Counted from the first letter of the stretch, positions 8,001 through 19,053 are shown. The stretch is 64,000 nucleotides of DNA from Actinomadura sp. K4S16 (GCF_008327685.1 NZ_BDDE01000015.1:124001-188000), one strand, 5' to 3'. The notes: generated by a model not told the origin, from the sequence alone. Numbers and translations: made by a program.

Positions 8001-9325
8001 GAGACCTCCCGGATATGGTCGGGGTCGTTCCCGACGCCGAAGGCCGGGGGGATGCTCTCCCCGGCGTGGAAGAGCCGGTTGGCGAGCTCCGGCGGGAGCG
8101 GGTGGGCCCGGAACTCGCCCCGCACGACCCGGTCCGGGCCGATCGGGGCGGACTCGAACCGCATCACGCTGCGCAGCGCGAACGCCTCCCGGTTGCGGGA
8201 GGCCACCACGGCGACCTCGGTGATGCGGCGCGTCCCGTCCGGCCCGCGGCTGAGCTGGACGATCACGTCGACCGCGCTGTTGATCTGGTCGCGGATCGCC
8301 TCGAACGGCAGCTTGACGTCGCTCATGCTCGCCAGCGTCTGCAGCCGGTAGATGGTGTCCTCGGTGGAGTTGGCGTGCACGGTCACCAGCGACCCGTCGT
8401 GACCGGTGTTCATCGCCTGCAGCATGTCCAGGGTCTCGCCGCCGCGGACCTCGCCGACGATGATGCGGTCCGGGCGCATGCGCAGCGCGTTGCGCACCAG
8501 GTCGCGGATGGTGATCTGGCCCTTGCCCTCGATGTTGGGCGGCCTGGACTCCAGCGGGATGACGTGCTCCTGCTTGAGCTGCAGCTCCGCGGAGTCCTCG
8601 ATGGTGACGATGCGCTCCCAGTCGGGGACGAACGCCGACAGGGCGTTCAGCATCGTCGTCTTCCCGGTGCCGGTACCGCCCGAGATCACCACGTTGAGCC
8701 GGGCCCGGACGAACGAGGCCAGCAGCATTCCCGTCGCCGCGTCCATCGACCCCATGCCCGCCAGCTGCTCGATCGTGTAGGCGCGGGGGAAGCGCCGGAT
8801 CGTCAGGATCGGGCCGATCAGCGACAGCGGCGGGATGATGACGTTGACGCGCTCACCGGTCGGCAACCGCGCGTCCACCATCGGGCTGGACTCGTCCACG
8901 CGCCGGTTGACCTGCGCGACGATCCGGTCGATGGTCTGGTAGAGCTGGTCCTCGCTGGCGAAGCCGTTCTCCAGCCGCTGGACCCGGCCGGCCCGCTCCA
9001 CGAACACGTGGTCGGGACCGTTCACCATGATCTCGGTGACGCTCGGGTCGGCGAGCAGCGGCTCCAGCACGCCGAGGCCGAGCGCCTCGTCCACCACCCG
9101 GCGGATCAGGTTGGCCCGCTCTCCGGCGGCGAGCACCGGGCCCTCGCGGGTGATGAGCAGGCCGGTGACCTTCTCCAGCCGGGCCCGCCGCTGCGCCATC
9201 GTCAGCGTCGCGAGCTCGTCGAGGTTGATCTCCTCGAGCAGCCGCGCGCGCCAGTGGCCCACGGTGTTGCGGCCGGTCCGCTCCGACGACGACCTGTCCT
9301 CTTCGAGTCGATCCTTGAGCGCCAT
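7997..9325 (-). CDS. tadA: TadA/CpaF secretion ATPase
   Basis: A 442-residue VirB11/GspE-family ATPase that powers Flp pilus extrusion. It has an N-terminal helical domain, then the [14 protein letters not shown]alker A (about 211-224), an Asp box (TIEDSAEL, 241-248), a Walker B-type segment ([11 protein letters not shown], 287-297) and a His box ([12 protein letters not shown], 309-320). Length and motif spacing match complete CpaF proteins. It starts three bases after the upstream tadE-like stop and overlaps tadB by four bases. It acts at the cytoplasmic face of TadB/TadC. Confidence 0.95.
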   Translation of the reverse strand: MALKDRLEEDRSSSERTGRNTVGHWRARLLEEINLDELATLTMAQRRARLEKVTGLLITREGPVLAAGERANLIRRVVDEALGLGVLEPLLADPSVTEIMVNGPDHVFVERAGRVQRLENGFASEDQLYQTIDRIVAQVNRRVDESSPMVDARLPTGERVNVIIPPLSLIGPILTIRRFPRAYTIEQLAGMGSMDAATGMLLASFVRARLNVVISGGTGTGKTTMLNALSAFVPDWERIVTIEDSAELQLKQEHVIPLESRPPNIEGKGQITIRDLVRNALRMRPDRIIVGEVRGGETLDMLQAMNTGHDGSLVTVHANSTEDTIYRLQTLASMSDVKLPFEAIRDQINSAVDVIVQLSRGPDGTRRITEVAVVASRNREAFALRSVMRFESAPIGPDRVVRGEFRAHPLPPELANRLFHAGESIPPAFGVGNDPDHIREVS

Positions 9326-9328
9326 CGG

Positions 9329-9727
9329 TCACCCCAGCGGCATGGTCACGGTACGGGTGACGCCGAAGTCCAAGGGAATCCCCTTCCAGATCACCGGGAC
9401 CTGGGCCTTCACCCGGCAGGAGACGGCGTCGCCGTCGTTCACCGTGGTCGGCCCGCCCGAGATCGAGTAGTCGTTCAGCCAGTACGGCATGGCGTCCTGC
9501 GCCCACTTCTCGCAGCTTCCGGCGTCCATGCGCTTGCTGGCCTCGCGGGCGCCGGTGCGCGCGGCGTTCTCCACGCGCTCCACCGTCGTAGAGGCCATGT
9601 ACGCCTGGAACGCCAGAAAGATGATCATCAGGGCCAGCGGCAGGACCGCGGCGAACTCGACCGCGGCGGCGCCGCGGTCGACCCGCCGGGCGCCCCGGCG
9701 GCGGTCGGCGTCCCGATGCCCTCTCAT
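9329..9727 (-). CDS. tadE: TadE-like pseudopilin
   Basis: A 132-residue protein with a basic leader ending DRG, followed by AAAVEFAAVLPLALM. This is a prepilin-type cleavage site (after G19) with Glu at +5 and a hydrophobic helix. The remaining ~80 residues are extracytoplasmic, with two Cys (CEKW and SCRVK) that could form a disulphide. The ATG at 9727 is preceded by GGGAGGTGAGGTC and lies next to the stop of the TadZ-TadE fusion (9732). It is a minor pseudopilin, the second TadE-type domain of the operon. Confidence 0.85.
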   Translation of the reverse strand: MRGHRDADRRRGARRVDRGAAAVEFAAVLPLALMIIFLAFQAYMASTTVERVENAARTGAREASKRMDAGSCEKWAQDAMPYWLNDYSISGGPTTVNDGDAVSCRVKAQVPVIWKGIPLDFGVTRTVTMPLG

Positions 9728-9731
9728 GACC

Positions 9732-11315
9732 TCACCTCCCGTCCCCGTCCCGCTCATTGACGATCTTCGACCTGGTGGAGATGCCGAACGGCGTGCGCCA
9801 GCCGGGCAGCACCGCGGGGCAGTCGATCGTGACCTTGGCGTAGCCGTCGGCGACCTGGATGCGCAGGTGCTCGCGGTCGGCCCAGGGGCCCGAGACGCGT
9901 GCCACGGCCCGGCGGCGCACCTCCTCGCGGTTCGCGCGCGCCTCCGGCGTGCTGCCCTGGTCGTAGCCGATGACGTCGACGGCGCGGGCGGCCTCGTTGG
10001 CGGCGTGGCTGGAGTACATCGACGTGATGCCGATCAGCACGACCTGCCACACCAGCAGCAGGACGGCGCCGACCAGAGGCACGATCGCCGCGAACTCGAC
10101 CACCGCGGAACCCCGGTCCCTGGCCCGCGCCGGCGCCGGCTGCTGCTGCGGGCCGAGCAGGGACAACTCCGCGGCGACCTTGCCGATCGCCTTGCGGAAG
10201 TCCCCGTTCTTGACCGCCATCGGCGACCCGGTGTTCGCCGCGTCCTCCAGCGCCCGGAAGTTCGCCGGGATCGTCGTGCGCAGCAGCGGCGACCCGGCCA
10301 TCTTGCGCGCGAGGTCCGGCTGGATCTCGTTGCGCTTGTCGTGCCTGGTCAGCAGCACCCAGACGTCCTCCTCCTTGCGGATCTGCAGCCGCGACCACAG
10401 CCGGGTCATCCGCTTGCTCCCGCGCATCGAGGGGACGTCCGGCGTCGCCGTGATCACGACCGTGTCGGCGAGCTCGACCGCCATCGCGTTGGCCTCGGTG
10501 ACCTGGCTGCCGGAGTCGACGATCACGATGTCGTACCGGGACCGGATCACCGTGAGGATCTGCCGGATGGCGCGGGCGGAGATCTCCTCGGCGTCCTCGC
10601 CGTGCGGCGGGGACAGCAGCAGGTGCGGGCCGGTCGGGTGCACGAACAGCGCCTCGGCGACGACCGCGCCGTCCAGGCCGTCGGTCGCGGCGGCGAGGTC
10701 GGCGACGCTGTGCCGGTGCTGCACGTCGAGGTAGACCGGGATGTCGCCGGCCTGCAGGTCGAGGTCGACCAGGCACACCCGCCGGCCGGCCGTGGACAGC
10801 GCGATCGCCAGGTGGATCGCGAGCGTCGTCGTCCCGGTGCCTCCCTTGGCCCCGCAGAGCGTCACCAGCGTGCCGAGCTGCCCGGAGACCGGGGCCGCCT
10901 CGGAGCTGCTGTCGAAGTGCCGCCGCATCGTGCGGGACCAGTCGGCGGCCTGGGACACCCTGTTCTGCAACTCCGCGAGGGTCGGCTCACTCGTGATCAC
11001 GCCGCGCGCGCCGGAGCCCATCGCGGCGGCGAAGGTCTCCGCCGTCGCGTCCTCGGCGATCAGGATGACCGCGAGCTGCGGATGGCGCACGACCAGCTCG
11101 CGGATCAGGTCCAGCGCGGGCAGCGGGCCGAGGTTCTGGTGCACCAGCACGACGTCGACGTTGGGGACGGCGCCGACCGCGCTGATGACGTCGCCCGAGA
11201 CGGACTCCAGCGCGACGATGTCGACGTCCTGCAGCTCGTGGAACTGGCTGCTGAGGGCGGAGGCGACCTCGCGGTCCCCGATTCCGAGCACTACCTGGAT
11301 CGTCATCTGCATCAC
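9732..11315 (-). CDS. TadZ/CpaE ATPase fused to a TadE-like pseudopilin
   Basis: A 527-residue fusion. Residues 1-125 resemble the receiver-like domain of CpaE. Residues 145-390 are a MinD/ParA-type ATPase with CGAKGGTGTTTLAIHLA, where Thr replaces the usual second P-loop lysine, as is common in TadZ/CpaE. DLDLQAGD and IVIVDSGS follow. After a QQQPAPARAR linker the sequence becomes DRG-SAVVEFAAIVPLVG (about 400-417), a prepilin peptidase site plus hydrophobic helix, then ~85 residues of TadE-like extracytoplasmic domain. TadZ localises Tad machinery in the cytoplasm, whereas TadE is exported, so one polypeptide spans both. The frame is continuous, with no sign of a sequencing slip. The GTG start overlaps the cpaB stop (GTGA). 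Confidence 0.9.
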   Translation of the reverse strand: MMQMTIQVVLGIGDREVASALSSQFHELQDVDIVALESVSGDVISAVGAVPNVDVVLVHQNLGPLPALDLIRELVVRHPQLAVILIAEDATAETFAAAMGSGARGVITSEPTLAELQNRVSQAADWSRTMRRHFDSSSEAAPVSGQLGTLVTLCGAKGGTGTTTLAIHLAIALSTAGRRVCLVDLDLQAGDIPVYLDVQHRHSVADLAAATDGLDGAVVAEALFVHPTGPHLLLSPPHGEDAEEISARAIRQILTVIRSRYDIVIVDSGSQVTEANAMAVELADTVVITATPDVPSMRGSKRMTRLWSRLQIRKEEDVWVLLTRHDKRNEIQPDLARKMAGSPLLRTTIPANFRALEDAANTGSPMAVKNGDFRKAIGKVAAELSLLGPQQQPAPARARDRGSAVVEFAAIVPLVGAVLLLVWQVVLIGITSMYSSHAANEAARAVDVIGYDQGSTPEARANREEVRRRAVARVSGPWADREHLRIQVADGYAKVTIDCPAVLPGWRTPFGISTRSKIVNERDGDGR

Positions 11316-12019
11316 TTCGCAGGGATGGTCTGGCAGACAGGAGCCAGCCGGACGTCGTCCGGGGTGAGCCCGGATCCGCCGATCAGCGCCAGCCGGATCT
11401 TGTTGGCGAAGCTCTCCTCACGGGTGAGCTTCAGGCTGTCGGCGGCGCTGAGCGCGAACGTGACGGGGACGACCTGGTTCTTGGCCTGCGCGTTCTTGTC
11501 GTCGGTCTGCGTGGTGATCGTGCCGATCTGGATCACGCGCGCGGCCTTGACGATGCGGGCGGCGCAGGAGGTCTGCCGGTTGGTCTCCGCGGCCTGGTAG
11601 GTCGCGTAGATGTCGACGATCATCCCCTCGTGCACCTTGCCGGCGACCCCGGTCTCGGCGTCGATCATGATGGCGATCTCGCGCTGGCCCGGCTGCAGGT
11701 TGGGCGCGGTGACGAGCATCCCCTGCTGGAGGTAGGCGCCCTGCGGCAGGTCGGCGGCCGCGACCTTGCCGTTGAGCTGGGCCATGTCGGTGACCATGGT
11801 CTGCGGCGTCCACTTCCGCGGTACCTGGACCCGTTGCAGCATGGACTCGGTCACCTGGGTGTAGGCGGGCACCGGCTGTTTGAGCTGCAGGACGTCCGTC
11901 TTGACCCCGACCTCCGCCCGCACATCGCCCACGTATCCGACGATGCCGACGAAGACCACGATCGAGCCGATCGCGGCAAGGATCATCAGCAGGACTCCAC
12001 GTCGCTGGCGCGGGTTCAT
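11312..12019 (-). CDS. cpaB: CpaB/RcpC pilus assembly protein (SAF domain)
   Basis: A 235-residue protein with one N-terminal membrane helix (about 8-30) and an extracytoplasmic SAF-type domain (about 42-110; PAYTQVTESML, DLPQGAYLQQGML), followed by a beta-rich RcpC region to about residue 205. In diderms this protein works with the secretin; here, with no secretin gene, it may act at the wall. The ATG has GGAG four to five bases upstream. It overlaps the following TadZ-TadE gene by four bases and follows the zinc-ribbon/Pro-rich gene by 31 bases. Confidence 0.88.
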   Translation of the reverse strand: MNPRQRRGVLLMILAAIGSIVVFVGIVGYVGDVRAEVGVKTDVLQLKQPVPAYTQVTESMLQRVQVPRKWTPQTMVTDMAQLNGKVAAADLPQGAYLQQGMLVTAPNLQPGQREIAIMIDAETGVAGKVHEGMIVDIYATYQAAETNRQTSCAARIVKAARVIQIGTITTQTDDKNAQAKNQVVPVTFALSAADSLKLTREESFANKIRLALIGGSGLTPDDVRLAPVCQTIPAK

Positions 12020-12050
12020 GGGACTCCGTTTCTTCTACGACAGCGCGTCG

Positions 12051-13616
12051 TTACTTTCGGGAGGAGCGGAATGCGACCGTTCCCGGGCGGGAGGGCCAGT
12101 CCTCGTCGAGGTCGGTCTGCTCGGCCGCCCGGCCGTTCACCTGCGGCGCGTCGGTCTCGGCCGGCCCACCGGCGGCCGCCGGGCCACCCGGCCGCACGTC
12201 TCCGGCGGGCGGGGCGTGGTCCGCCGGAGCGGACGGTGCGGCGGCCTGGTCCTTCCCGAGCGTGATCTGCCCGATCACCCTGCCCGGGGGGACCGGCGCC
12301 GGGTGCCGGACGTTGAGCATGTGCGGTCCGGGTTGGCGGCCGTTGGGCCGGTCGCCTCCGGCGTTGCCCGGCTGGGCGCCCGGTGTCCAGCCGTCCGGCA
12401 TGGGGGTGCGGCGCGTCCGCGGCGCGGATTCCAGAGCGGGCGAGGGGTCGTAGGCGGTCTCCGCGGGAGCGGGAGCGGTGTGCTCGGGAGCGGGCGGGGC
12501 GGGAGCCGGGAGCGGTCCGGGTACGGGAGCGGCGAAGACCTCCGGTGGCCTTGCCGGTTCCGGCTCGGGAGGAGGCGCCGGTGCCGCCGGGGCCGAGGGC
12601 ACCTGTCCCCCGGGCGGTGGCTGGGGGCGCGTCACCGGCGGCCTGCTCTCGGGCGGCCTGGTCTCCGGCGGCCGCACCGGTCCGGGGGGCTGCGGCGATC
12701 GCTCGCCCGGCGGACCGCCGTAGGGTTCCCTGCCCGGCGGCGCGGCCGCGGGCGCCCGGGCGGTGGAGCCGTGCGGTGCGGCGACGCCCGGTGCCTCGGG
12801 CTGCGTCATCGCGCAGAAGGCGCACCGCGGCAGGGCCGTCGGCTCCCCGCACCACGCGCAGGGCACGCTGACGGTGGCGCTGAGCAGGGCGTGCAGGGCC
12901 CTCGGATGACCGCTGAACGCGACGTACTCGGCGTACTTCTTCGTGCCCCAGAACTCCGGGGCGAGCGGCTGCTCGGCGACGGCCGTGACCGACACCGCGC
13001 CGAGCGCGGGCTGGAGCCGCTGGCGCAGCCAGTCGAGGTCGCCGTTGGCATGGGTGAGGAGCAGCAGCACCGGGTCGGGCGGCCGCCGGGAGATCTCCTG
13101 GACGGGCTGGGAGGCGGTGATGCGGTGAACGCCCTCGTCCGGGGCGGCGGAGACGGAGAAGCCGCCCGGCAGGTAGGAGGCGACGTGCTTGCCGAGCCCG
13201 GTCTTGATGTGCTCCAGGTTGGCGACGCTGTTGACCCACGCACCCGCGTAGACGGCGTCCGCCAGCCGCGGCGCCAGGCCGGCGAGCAGACCGGGGCGGA
13301 CGTGCGGGGACACGAAGGCGAGCTGGTCCGCGACAAGGGAGAGGGCCAGCGGCGGCAGGTCGAGCGGGATCCCGGCGATCCGGTCGGTGACGAGTCCCGC
13401 CCGGGCGAGGCGCACCAGGCGCTCACCGTGCGAGGCGCGCCACTCCGGATAGACGACGAGCACCGCGCCGCTGCGCCGCAGCGCCTCCTTCACGAGGTCG
13501 ATGAAGGCGGACGCGGCGTCCGGTCCGGGCGGGAGGCCGAAGCGGTGGGCCACGCTCGTTTGCAAGATGCCTGTGCTGGGGATGTCCCCGACAAGCACGA
13601 CTTCAGTCACGGCCAC
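12051..13616 (-). CDS. Unknown tad-locus protein: alpha/beta domain, zinc ribbon, Pro-rich tail
   Basis: Up to 521 residues; function not recognised. Residues 1-260 look like a folded alpha/beta domain (VVLVGDIPSTGILQTSVAHR, AVLVVYPEW, LLLLTHANGD). A compact CAWCGEP...CAFC zinc ribbon follows at about 268-285. The remaining ~230 residues are Pro/Ala/Gly-rich and disordered, ending EDWPSRPGTVAFRSSRK. It is the first gene of the tad run. A GTG at 13616 opens the frame, but the next in-frame GTG (13608-13610) has GGAG at a spacing of five and is the likelier start. A role in organising or regulating pilus assembly is only suggested by position. Confidence 0.75.
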   Translation of the reverse strand: MAVTEVVLVGDIPSTGILQTSVAHRFGLPPGPDAASAFIDLVKEALRRSGAVLVVYPEWRASHGERLVRLARAGLVTDRIAGIPLDLPPLALSLVADQLAFVSPHVRPGLLAGLAPRLADAVYAGAWVNSVANLEHIKTGLGKHVASYLPGGFSVSAAPDEGVHRITASQPVQEISRRPPDPVLLLLTHANGDLDWLRQRLQPALGAVSVTAVAEQPLAPEFWGTKKYAEYVAFSGHPRALHALLSATVSVPCAWCGEPTALPRCAFCAMTQPEAPGVAAPHGSTARAPAAAPPGREPYGGPPGERSPQPPGPVRPPETRPPESRPPVTRPQPPPGGQVPSAPAAPAPPPEPEPARPPEVFAAPVPGPLPAPAPPAPEHTAPAPAETAYDPSPALESAPRTRRTPMPDGWTPGAQPGNAGGDRPNGRQPGPHMLNVRHPAPVPPGRVIGQITLGKDQAAAPSAPADHAPPAGDVRPGGPAAAGGPAETDAPQVNGRAAEQTDLDEDWPSRPGTVAFRSSRK

Positions 13617-13691
13617 TCCGGGGGGTTCGCAGCCTCACCGGGCCGGTTCCTCCCCGCTTCTCCAGCGCAGGCGAAACCGCCACCACATTGT

Positions 13692-13716
13692 TATCGTTAA
13701 GAGTGTATTGACGATA
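13692..13716 (-). promoter_or_regulatory. Inverted repeat in the likely tad promoter region
   Basis: TATCGT (13692-13697) and ACGATA (13711-13716) are separated by 13 bases, 75-125 bases upstream of the first tad-locus gene. On the minus strand a TTGAGC...TATCGT pair (18-base spacer) and a TGACAA...TACACT pair (19-base spacer) are possible promoter hexamers overlapping the repeat. This is the natural place for tad operon control, possibly by the response regulator at 4236. No experimental signal can be read from sequence. Confidence 0.4.
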
Positions 13717-14085
13717 GCCACCACAGTTGTCAGCGCTCAACCGAGTAACCCTTCCAACTGGTGAACCATGAATAAACCGTGAGTATCGTATTCTCTGACG
13801 CAGTGCGAATACCACTGGTTCGCGCTCCCGCCGGTCTTGTTCGGACGATCTCCGCGACAACGCGCTGAGCTGCGATGATGCCCCCGAAGAACGTCGCGCG
13901 CAGCAAAGAGCGCACCCTGATTCACATGATCTTCCCCCGTTCGGGGCGGGAACGCCCCAGTCGATCTTCCCAAAGGTCGACAGAGGAGAAGAGGGCCCAG
14001 GGGCACGTCCGCTTGCGGCCACAAAATAGTTCCCAGGGCCCTGGACATCCGTGCACTTCTATGCAATGGCGCCGGGAGTCGCTCG

Positions 14086-14107
14086 CCGCCCGATGTTGAT
14101 CGGGCGG
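14086..14107. repeat. Perfect 9-bp hairpin in the spacer
   Basis: CCGCCCGAT (14086-14094) and ATCGGGCGG (14099-14107) enclose a GTTG loop. There is no T-tract on either side. It may be a termination or processing structure downstream of the lipoprotein gene at 14387, or a protein-binding site. Confidence 0.4.
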
Positions 14108-14133
14108 CCCGCTCAGGTCACGACTTCCAGTAA

Positions 14134-14152
14134 ACGTGAGAATCTTTCACGT
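14134..14152. repeat. ACGTGA/TCACGT inverted repeat
   Basis: Six-bp arms (14134-14139 and 14147-14152) are separated by seven bases in a locally AT-richer stretch, 27 bases from the hairpin at 14086-14107. It resembles a regulator half-site pair. Nothing nearby identifies the regulator. Confidence 0.3.
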
Positions 14153-14386
14153 CCCTGGTCCGCCAGTGCGGCGCACTCCTGCGGCGCCCGTTCCCCACCA
14201 GGCTCCAAGAGGCGAGGCGGCCGGCGGAACGCGGAGCCGCAGGGCTTCGCCTCGACCGGCCGCTCCCCTTCCGGAACGGATCCGCACACGCTCTGTCAAG
14301 GCGCGTGCTCCAGAGCGGCAACGAAAATGATCCAACATTCAACCGGAAACTCTTCCGCCGGAATTCTTTTCGGCACGCCTTGGCCG

Positions 14387-15046
14387 TCACGCCAGTTCGA
14401 ACGATTCCGCGATCTTCCCGGCCTGCGCCGGCAGGCCGCCCTTCGCCGCCTCGATCTGGAGGAAACAGTATCTGTCGGCGGAGATCGGGACGCGAACAGT
14501 CAGCCCGTCGACGGCGGGGCCGCCCTCCTTCGCGGAGGAGTAGGTCGCCTTGTAGGCGGGTTTGCCGCTCACCGTGACATCGGTGATGCGCGAACCGGGC
14601 TCCAGCGCCTGCTGCTTCCTCTTCAACTGCTCAAGGGAGGAGCCGGTGATCCCGCCGCTGTCGCAACCTGCGGAAAGATGGGGCGCGAGCCCGGAGGTGA
14701 CCGACCCGTCGATCGCGTAGACGGTGCCCCGCTGACGTTGTATCGCGATGAGTTGCCTGGTCAGCTCGCCCCGCTCGCCGGTAAGACCGTACGAGTTCCG
14801 TACCACTTCGGAGGTGTCGGCCGTGGGGTCGATCTCTTTCCAACCATTCGGAAGTTCGAGCGCGATCCCGCTCGTCCCGCCACCGAGCCGCGACCCCTTA
14901 TCGGATGCGACGGGAGCGGATGACGCCTTCTCGGTGGGCGGAGCCGAAGGGGACGATGATTTCGCATCCGCTTTGCCGGAATCACCGCCACACCCACTGA
15001 GGAAGAGACCCAACACGCAGACAGCGGCCAGTACACGACGATCCAT
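14387..15046 (-). CDS. Secreted lipoprotein of unknown function
   Basis: About 219 residues. A signal sequence with the lipobox LFLSGC places the lipidated Cys near residue 19. A Ser/Pro/Lys-rich linker (about 25-55) follows, then a domain of ~150 residues beginning with ALELPNGWKEIDP and ending LPAQAGKIAESFELA. This layout resembles small actinobacterial lipoproteins whose domain binds ligands or partners (LpqN/DUF-type), but no family is certain. Two Cys (SAGCDSGG and DRYCFLQ) may pair. The ATG at 15046 fits the lipoprotein signal; an in-frame GTG lies four codons upstream. It is divergent from the kinase operon starting at 15273. Confidence 0.75.
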   Translation of the reverse strand: MDRRVLAAVCVLGLFLSGCGGDSGKADAKSSSPSAPPTEKASSAPVASDKGSRLGGGTSGIALELPNGWKEIDPTADTSEVVRNSYGLTGERGELTRQLIAIQRQRGTVYAIDGSVTSGLAPHLSAGCDSGGITGSSLEQLKRKQQALEPGSRITDVTVSGKPAYKATYSSAKEGGPAVDGLTVRVPISADRYCFLQIEAAKGGLPAQAGKIAESFELA

Positions 15047-15091
15047 TGGTCCATCCACATGCGATCGGATTTGGCGGGACGGTAGCAGAGC

Positions 15092-15173
15092 CGCCACTTC
15101 GACGCGATCAGGACGCGGGCGGTTCCAGTGGGGATCCGGGGCGCCCGGCGCAGATACTCCTTCCGAAGTGGCG
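15092..15173. promoter_or_regulatory. Separated 10-bp inverted repeat between lipoprotein and kinase operon
   Basis: CGCCACTTCG (15092-15101) and CGAAGTGGCG (15164-15173) are identical sites in opposite orientation, 62 bases apart, in the divergent intergenic region. Each is also preceded by GAG in its own orientation. This spacing suits a dimeric regulator bridging two promoters. The regulator is unknown. Confidence 0.4.
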
Positions 15174-15272
15174 ACCTCATCAAGGCCGGATGCGAGGGCG
15201 TCCGTTCCGCCGTCGGGGCGGGGGCAGGCTCTAGAGTCTTCCTGTAGGCGCCCCTAACTGGAGACGACGGCG

Positions 15273-15518
15273 ATGACGCACCCTTCGGAACCCGGTCACC
15301 CTTCGCGCCCGCAGGCGCCAGGCCCCTACGGTCCCCCACCGGGTGCGCAGCCCCCCGGCCCGGTCCCCGGTCCCCGCCAGCAAGGCCCGGCGGGCCCCGG
15401 AGGCCCCGCGACGGGGCCCCGGTACCAGCAGCAGGGCTGGGCCCCTCCCCCGCGCGACCCTGCGGGCAAGGGCGTGTTCGGGGCGCTGTATCTGCGGGTC
15501 ATCAGGGACAAGAGCTAG
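15273..15518 (+). CDS. Small Pro/Gly-rich protein leading the kinase operon
   Basis: 81 residues. The first ~63 are dominated by Pro, Gly and Gln (disordered) and the last ~17 form a distinct tail, GKGVFGALYLRVIRDKS, which looks like an amphipathic helix or short anchor. The ATG has GGAG nine bases upstream and the stop lies 12 bases before the kinase start, so it is part of the operon. The low-complexity segment is similar in style to the middle of the FHA protein at the operon's end. It might be a kinase or AAA+ substrate, an adaptor or a scaffold. Nothing in it allows a firm function. Confidence 0.6.
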   Translation: MTHPSEPGHPSRPQAPGPYGPPPGAQPPGPVPGPRQQGPAGPGGPATGPRYQQQGWAPPPRDPAGKGVFGALYLRVIRDKS

Positions 15519-15530
15519 ACGGGGCCGCTG

Positions 15531-17881
<2,351 letters not shown>

Positions 17882-17885
<4 letters not shown>

Positions 17886-19012
17886 GCAGCGGGATCGACG
17901 CCGACATCGCCCTGGACGCGGCGGTCGTGCTCAGTCTCGGCATGAACCGCGTCCTCGGGCGCGGCGCCGGGCTGGCCGGACGCGCGGCCGAGGCGCTGGC
18001 GGCGCGCGCCGCCGGACGGGCGGAGGCGCGGGCGGCGGCGCTCGCCGAGGTGGAGACGCACGAGCGGGCGCTGCGCGAGGTGGTGGAGCGCAACGCCCGC
18101 ATCGCCGCGCTGGCCGAGACCCGCACGAAGATCGGCGCGGACGTGGCGCTGCCCGACCCCCTCGACCCGGCCGAACTGTCCCCCGCGGAGCTGACCGCCT
18201 GGTGCTCCGCCACGGACCCCGTCCTGGACGAGGTCGAGCGGCACCTGTCCGAGCATCTCGCCGCGCAGGTCAGCACGCAGATCTTCGCCGTCCCCGCCGA
18301 GGGCCTGTCGGCCGACCTCGGGCGGGGCGCCCCGCCGCCCCCGCGGGAGGACGCCGGCGTCCGGGAGAACCTGGAGCGGATCATGGCGCGGCTGCTGCCC
18401 GACGCGGACGAGGAGGAGCGGCACGCGGTGGCGGAGGCGGCGCGGCTGCTCGCCGGCGTCGCGACGGCAGACGAGGCGGAGGGCGTCCTGCAGGAGGTGC
18501 GGCTGCGCATCCAGGACGCCAACGGCCGCGTCCGGGAGCGGCGCGAGGAGGAGCGGCGCCGCGCGGCCGAGCAGGAGGCGGCCGAGCAGGCCGAGGCCGA
18601 GCGCCGGTACGTCCTCGACTCCATCACCGCCGCCTTCGAGGACATGGGGTACGAGGTCCAGGCGGGGTTCGAGACGCTGACCGCCGAGGACGGCACGCTG
18701 ACGCTGACGAAGGGCGCCTGGCCCGACCACAGCGTCCGGATGCGCGTGGAGGACGCCGCGCACGTGCGGGCGTCGATGGTGCGCGAGCGGCCCGCCGAGA
18801 GCGAGGACGACCGGCGGCTGGACGTCGAGCGCGAGCGCGAGTGGTGCGACGCGTTCGAGGCCGCGCGCGAGCGCCTCGCCGACGCGGGGATCCGCTCCGA
18901 CGTGGGCTGGCGCCTGGACCCGGGCGTCCGTGAGCTGCCGGTTTCGGCGCGGAACCGGCAGACTAGGGGCCGAGTCGGCCAACGCGAACGCTCCCGTGAG
19001 CGTCACAAGTGA
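17882..19012 (+). CDS. Coiled-coil protein linked to kinase and AAA+ genes
   Basis: 376 residues from a TTG that overlaps the kinase stop by four bases (TTGA), with GGAGG six bases upstream. The frame remains open far upstream inside the kinase gene, so the start rests on this coupling. Two long Ala/Glu/Arg-rich helical segments (about 40-85 and 205-245) should form coiled coils. Between them lies an acidic region (DPLDPAELSPAEL, then PDADEEERHAVAEA). The C-terminal ~130 residues (YVLDSITAAFEDMGYEVQAG) look like a small alpha/beta domain. No family is recognised. It may bridge the kinase and the AAA+ protein. Confidence 0.8.
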
Positions 19013-19053
19013 GATGCGGAGGCGCGGACGGAGCGGAGTGGGGAGCGCGCTAG

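Larger units (their letters stand above)
13617..14386. other. 770-base spacer with no convincing gene
   Basis: Lower GC than its surroundings. Short open frames occur on both strands but none has a ribosome site together with actinomycete-like third-position GC. The stretch holds the probable tad promoter/operator (13692-13716), hairpins at 14086-14107 and 14134-14152, and an AT-rich block near 14330-14390 just downstream of the lipoprotein gene. The middle (13760-14080) shows nothing assignable. Confidence 0.6.

Noticed and set aside
12016-13239. Second open frame overlapping the zinc-ribbon gene
   Set aside because: Arg/Pro/Ala-rich composition, no ribosome site, and the other frame holds the conserved-looking alpha/beta domain and zinc ribbon.
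13737-14066. 109-codon minus-strand frame in the spacer
   Set aside because: No ribosome site, mixed codon bias, no recognisable domain.
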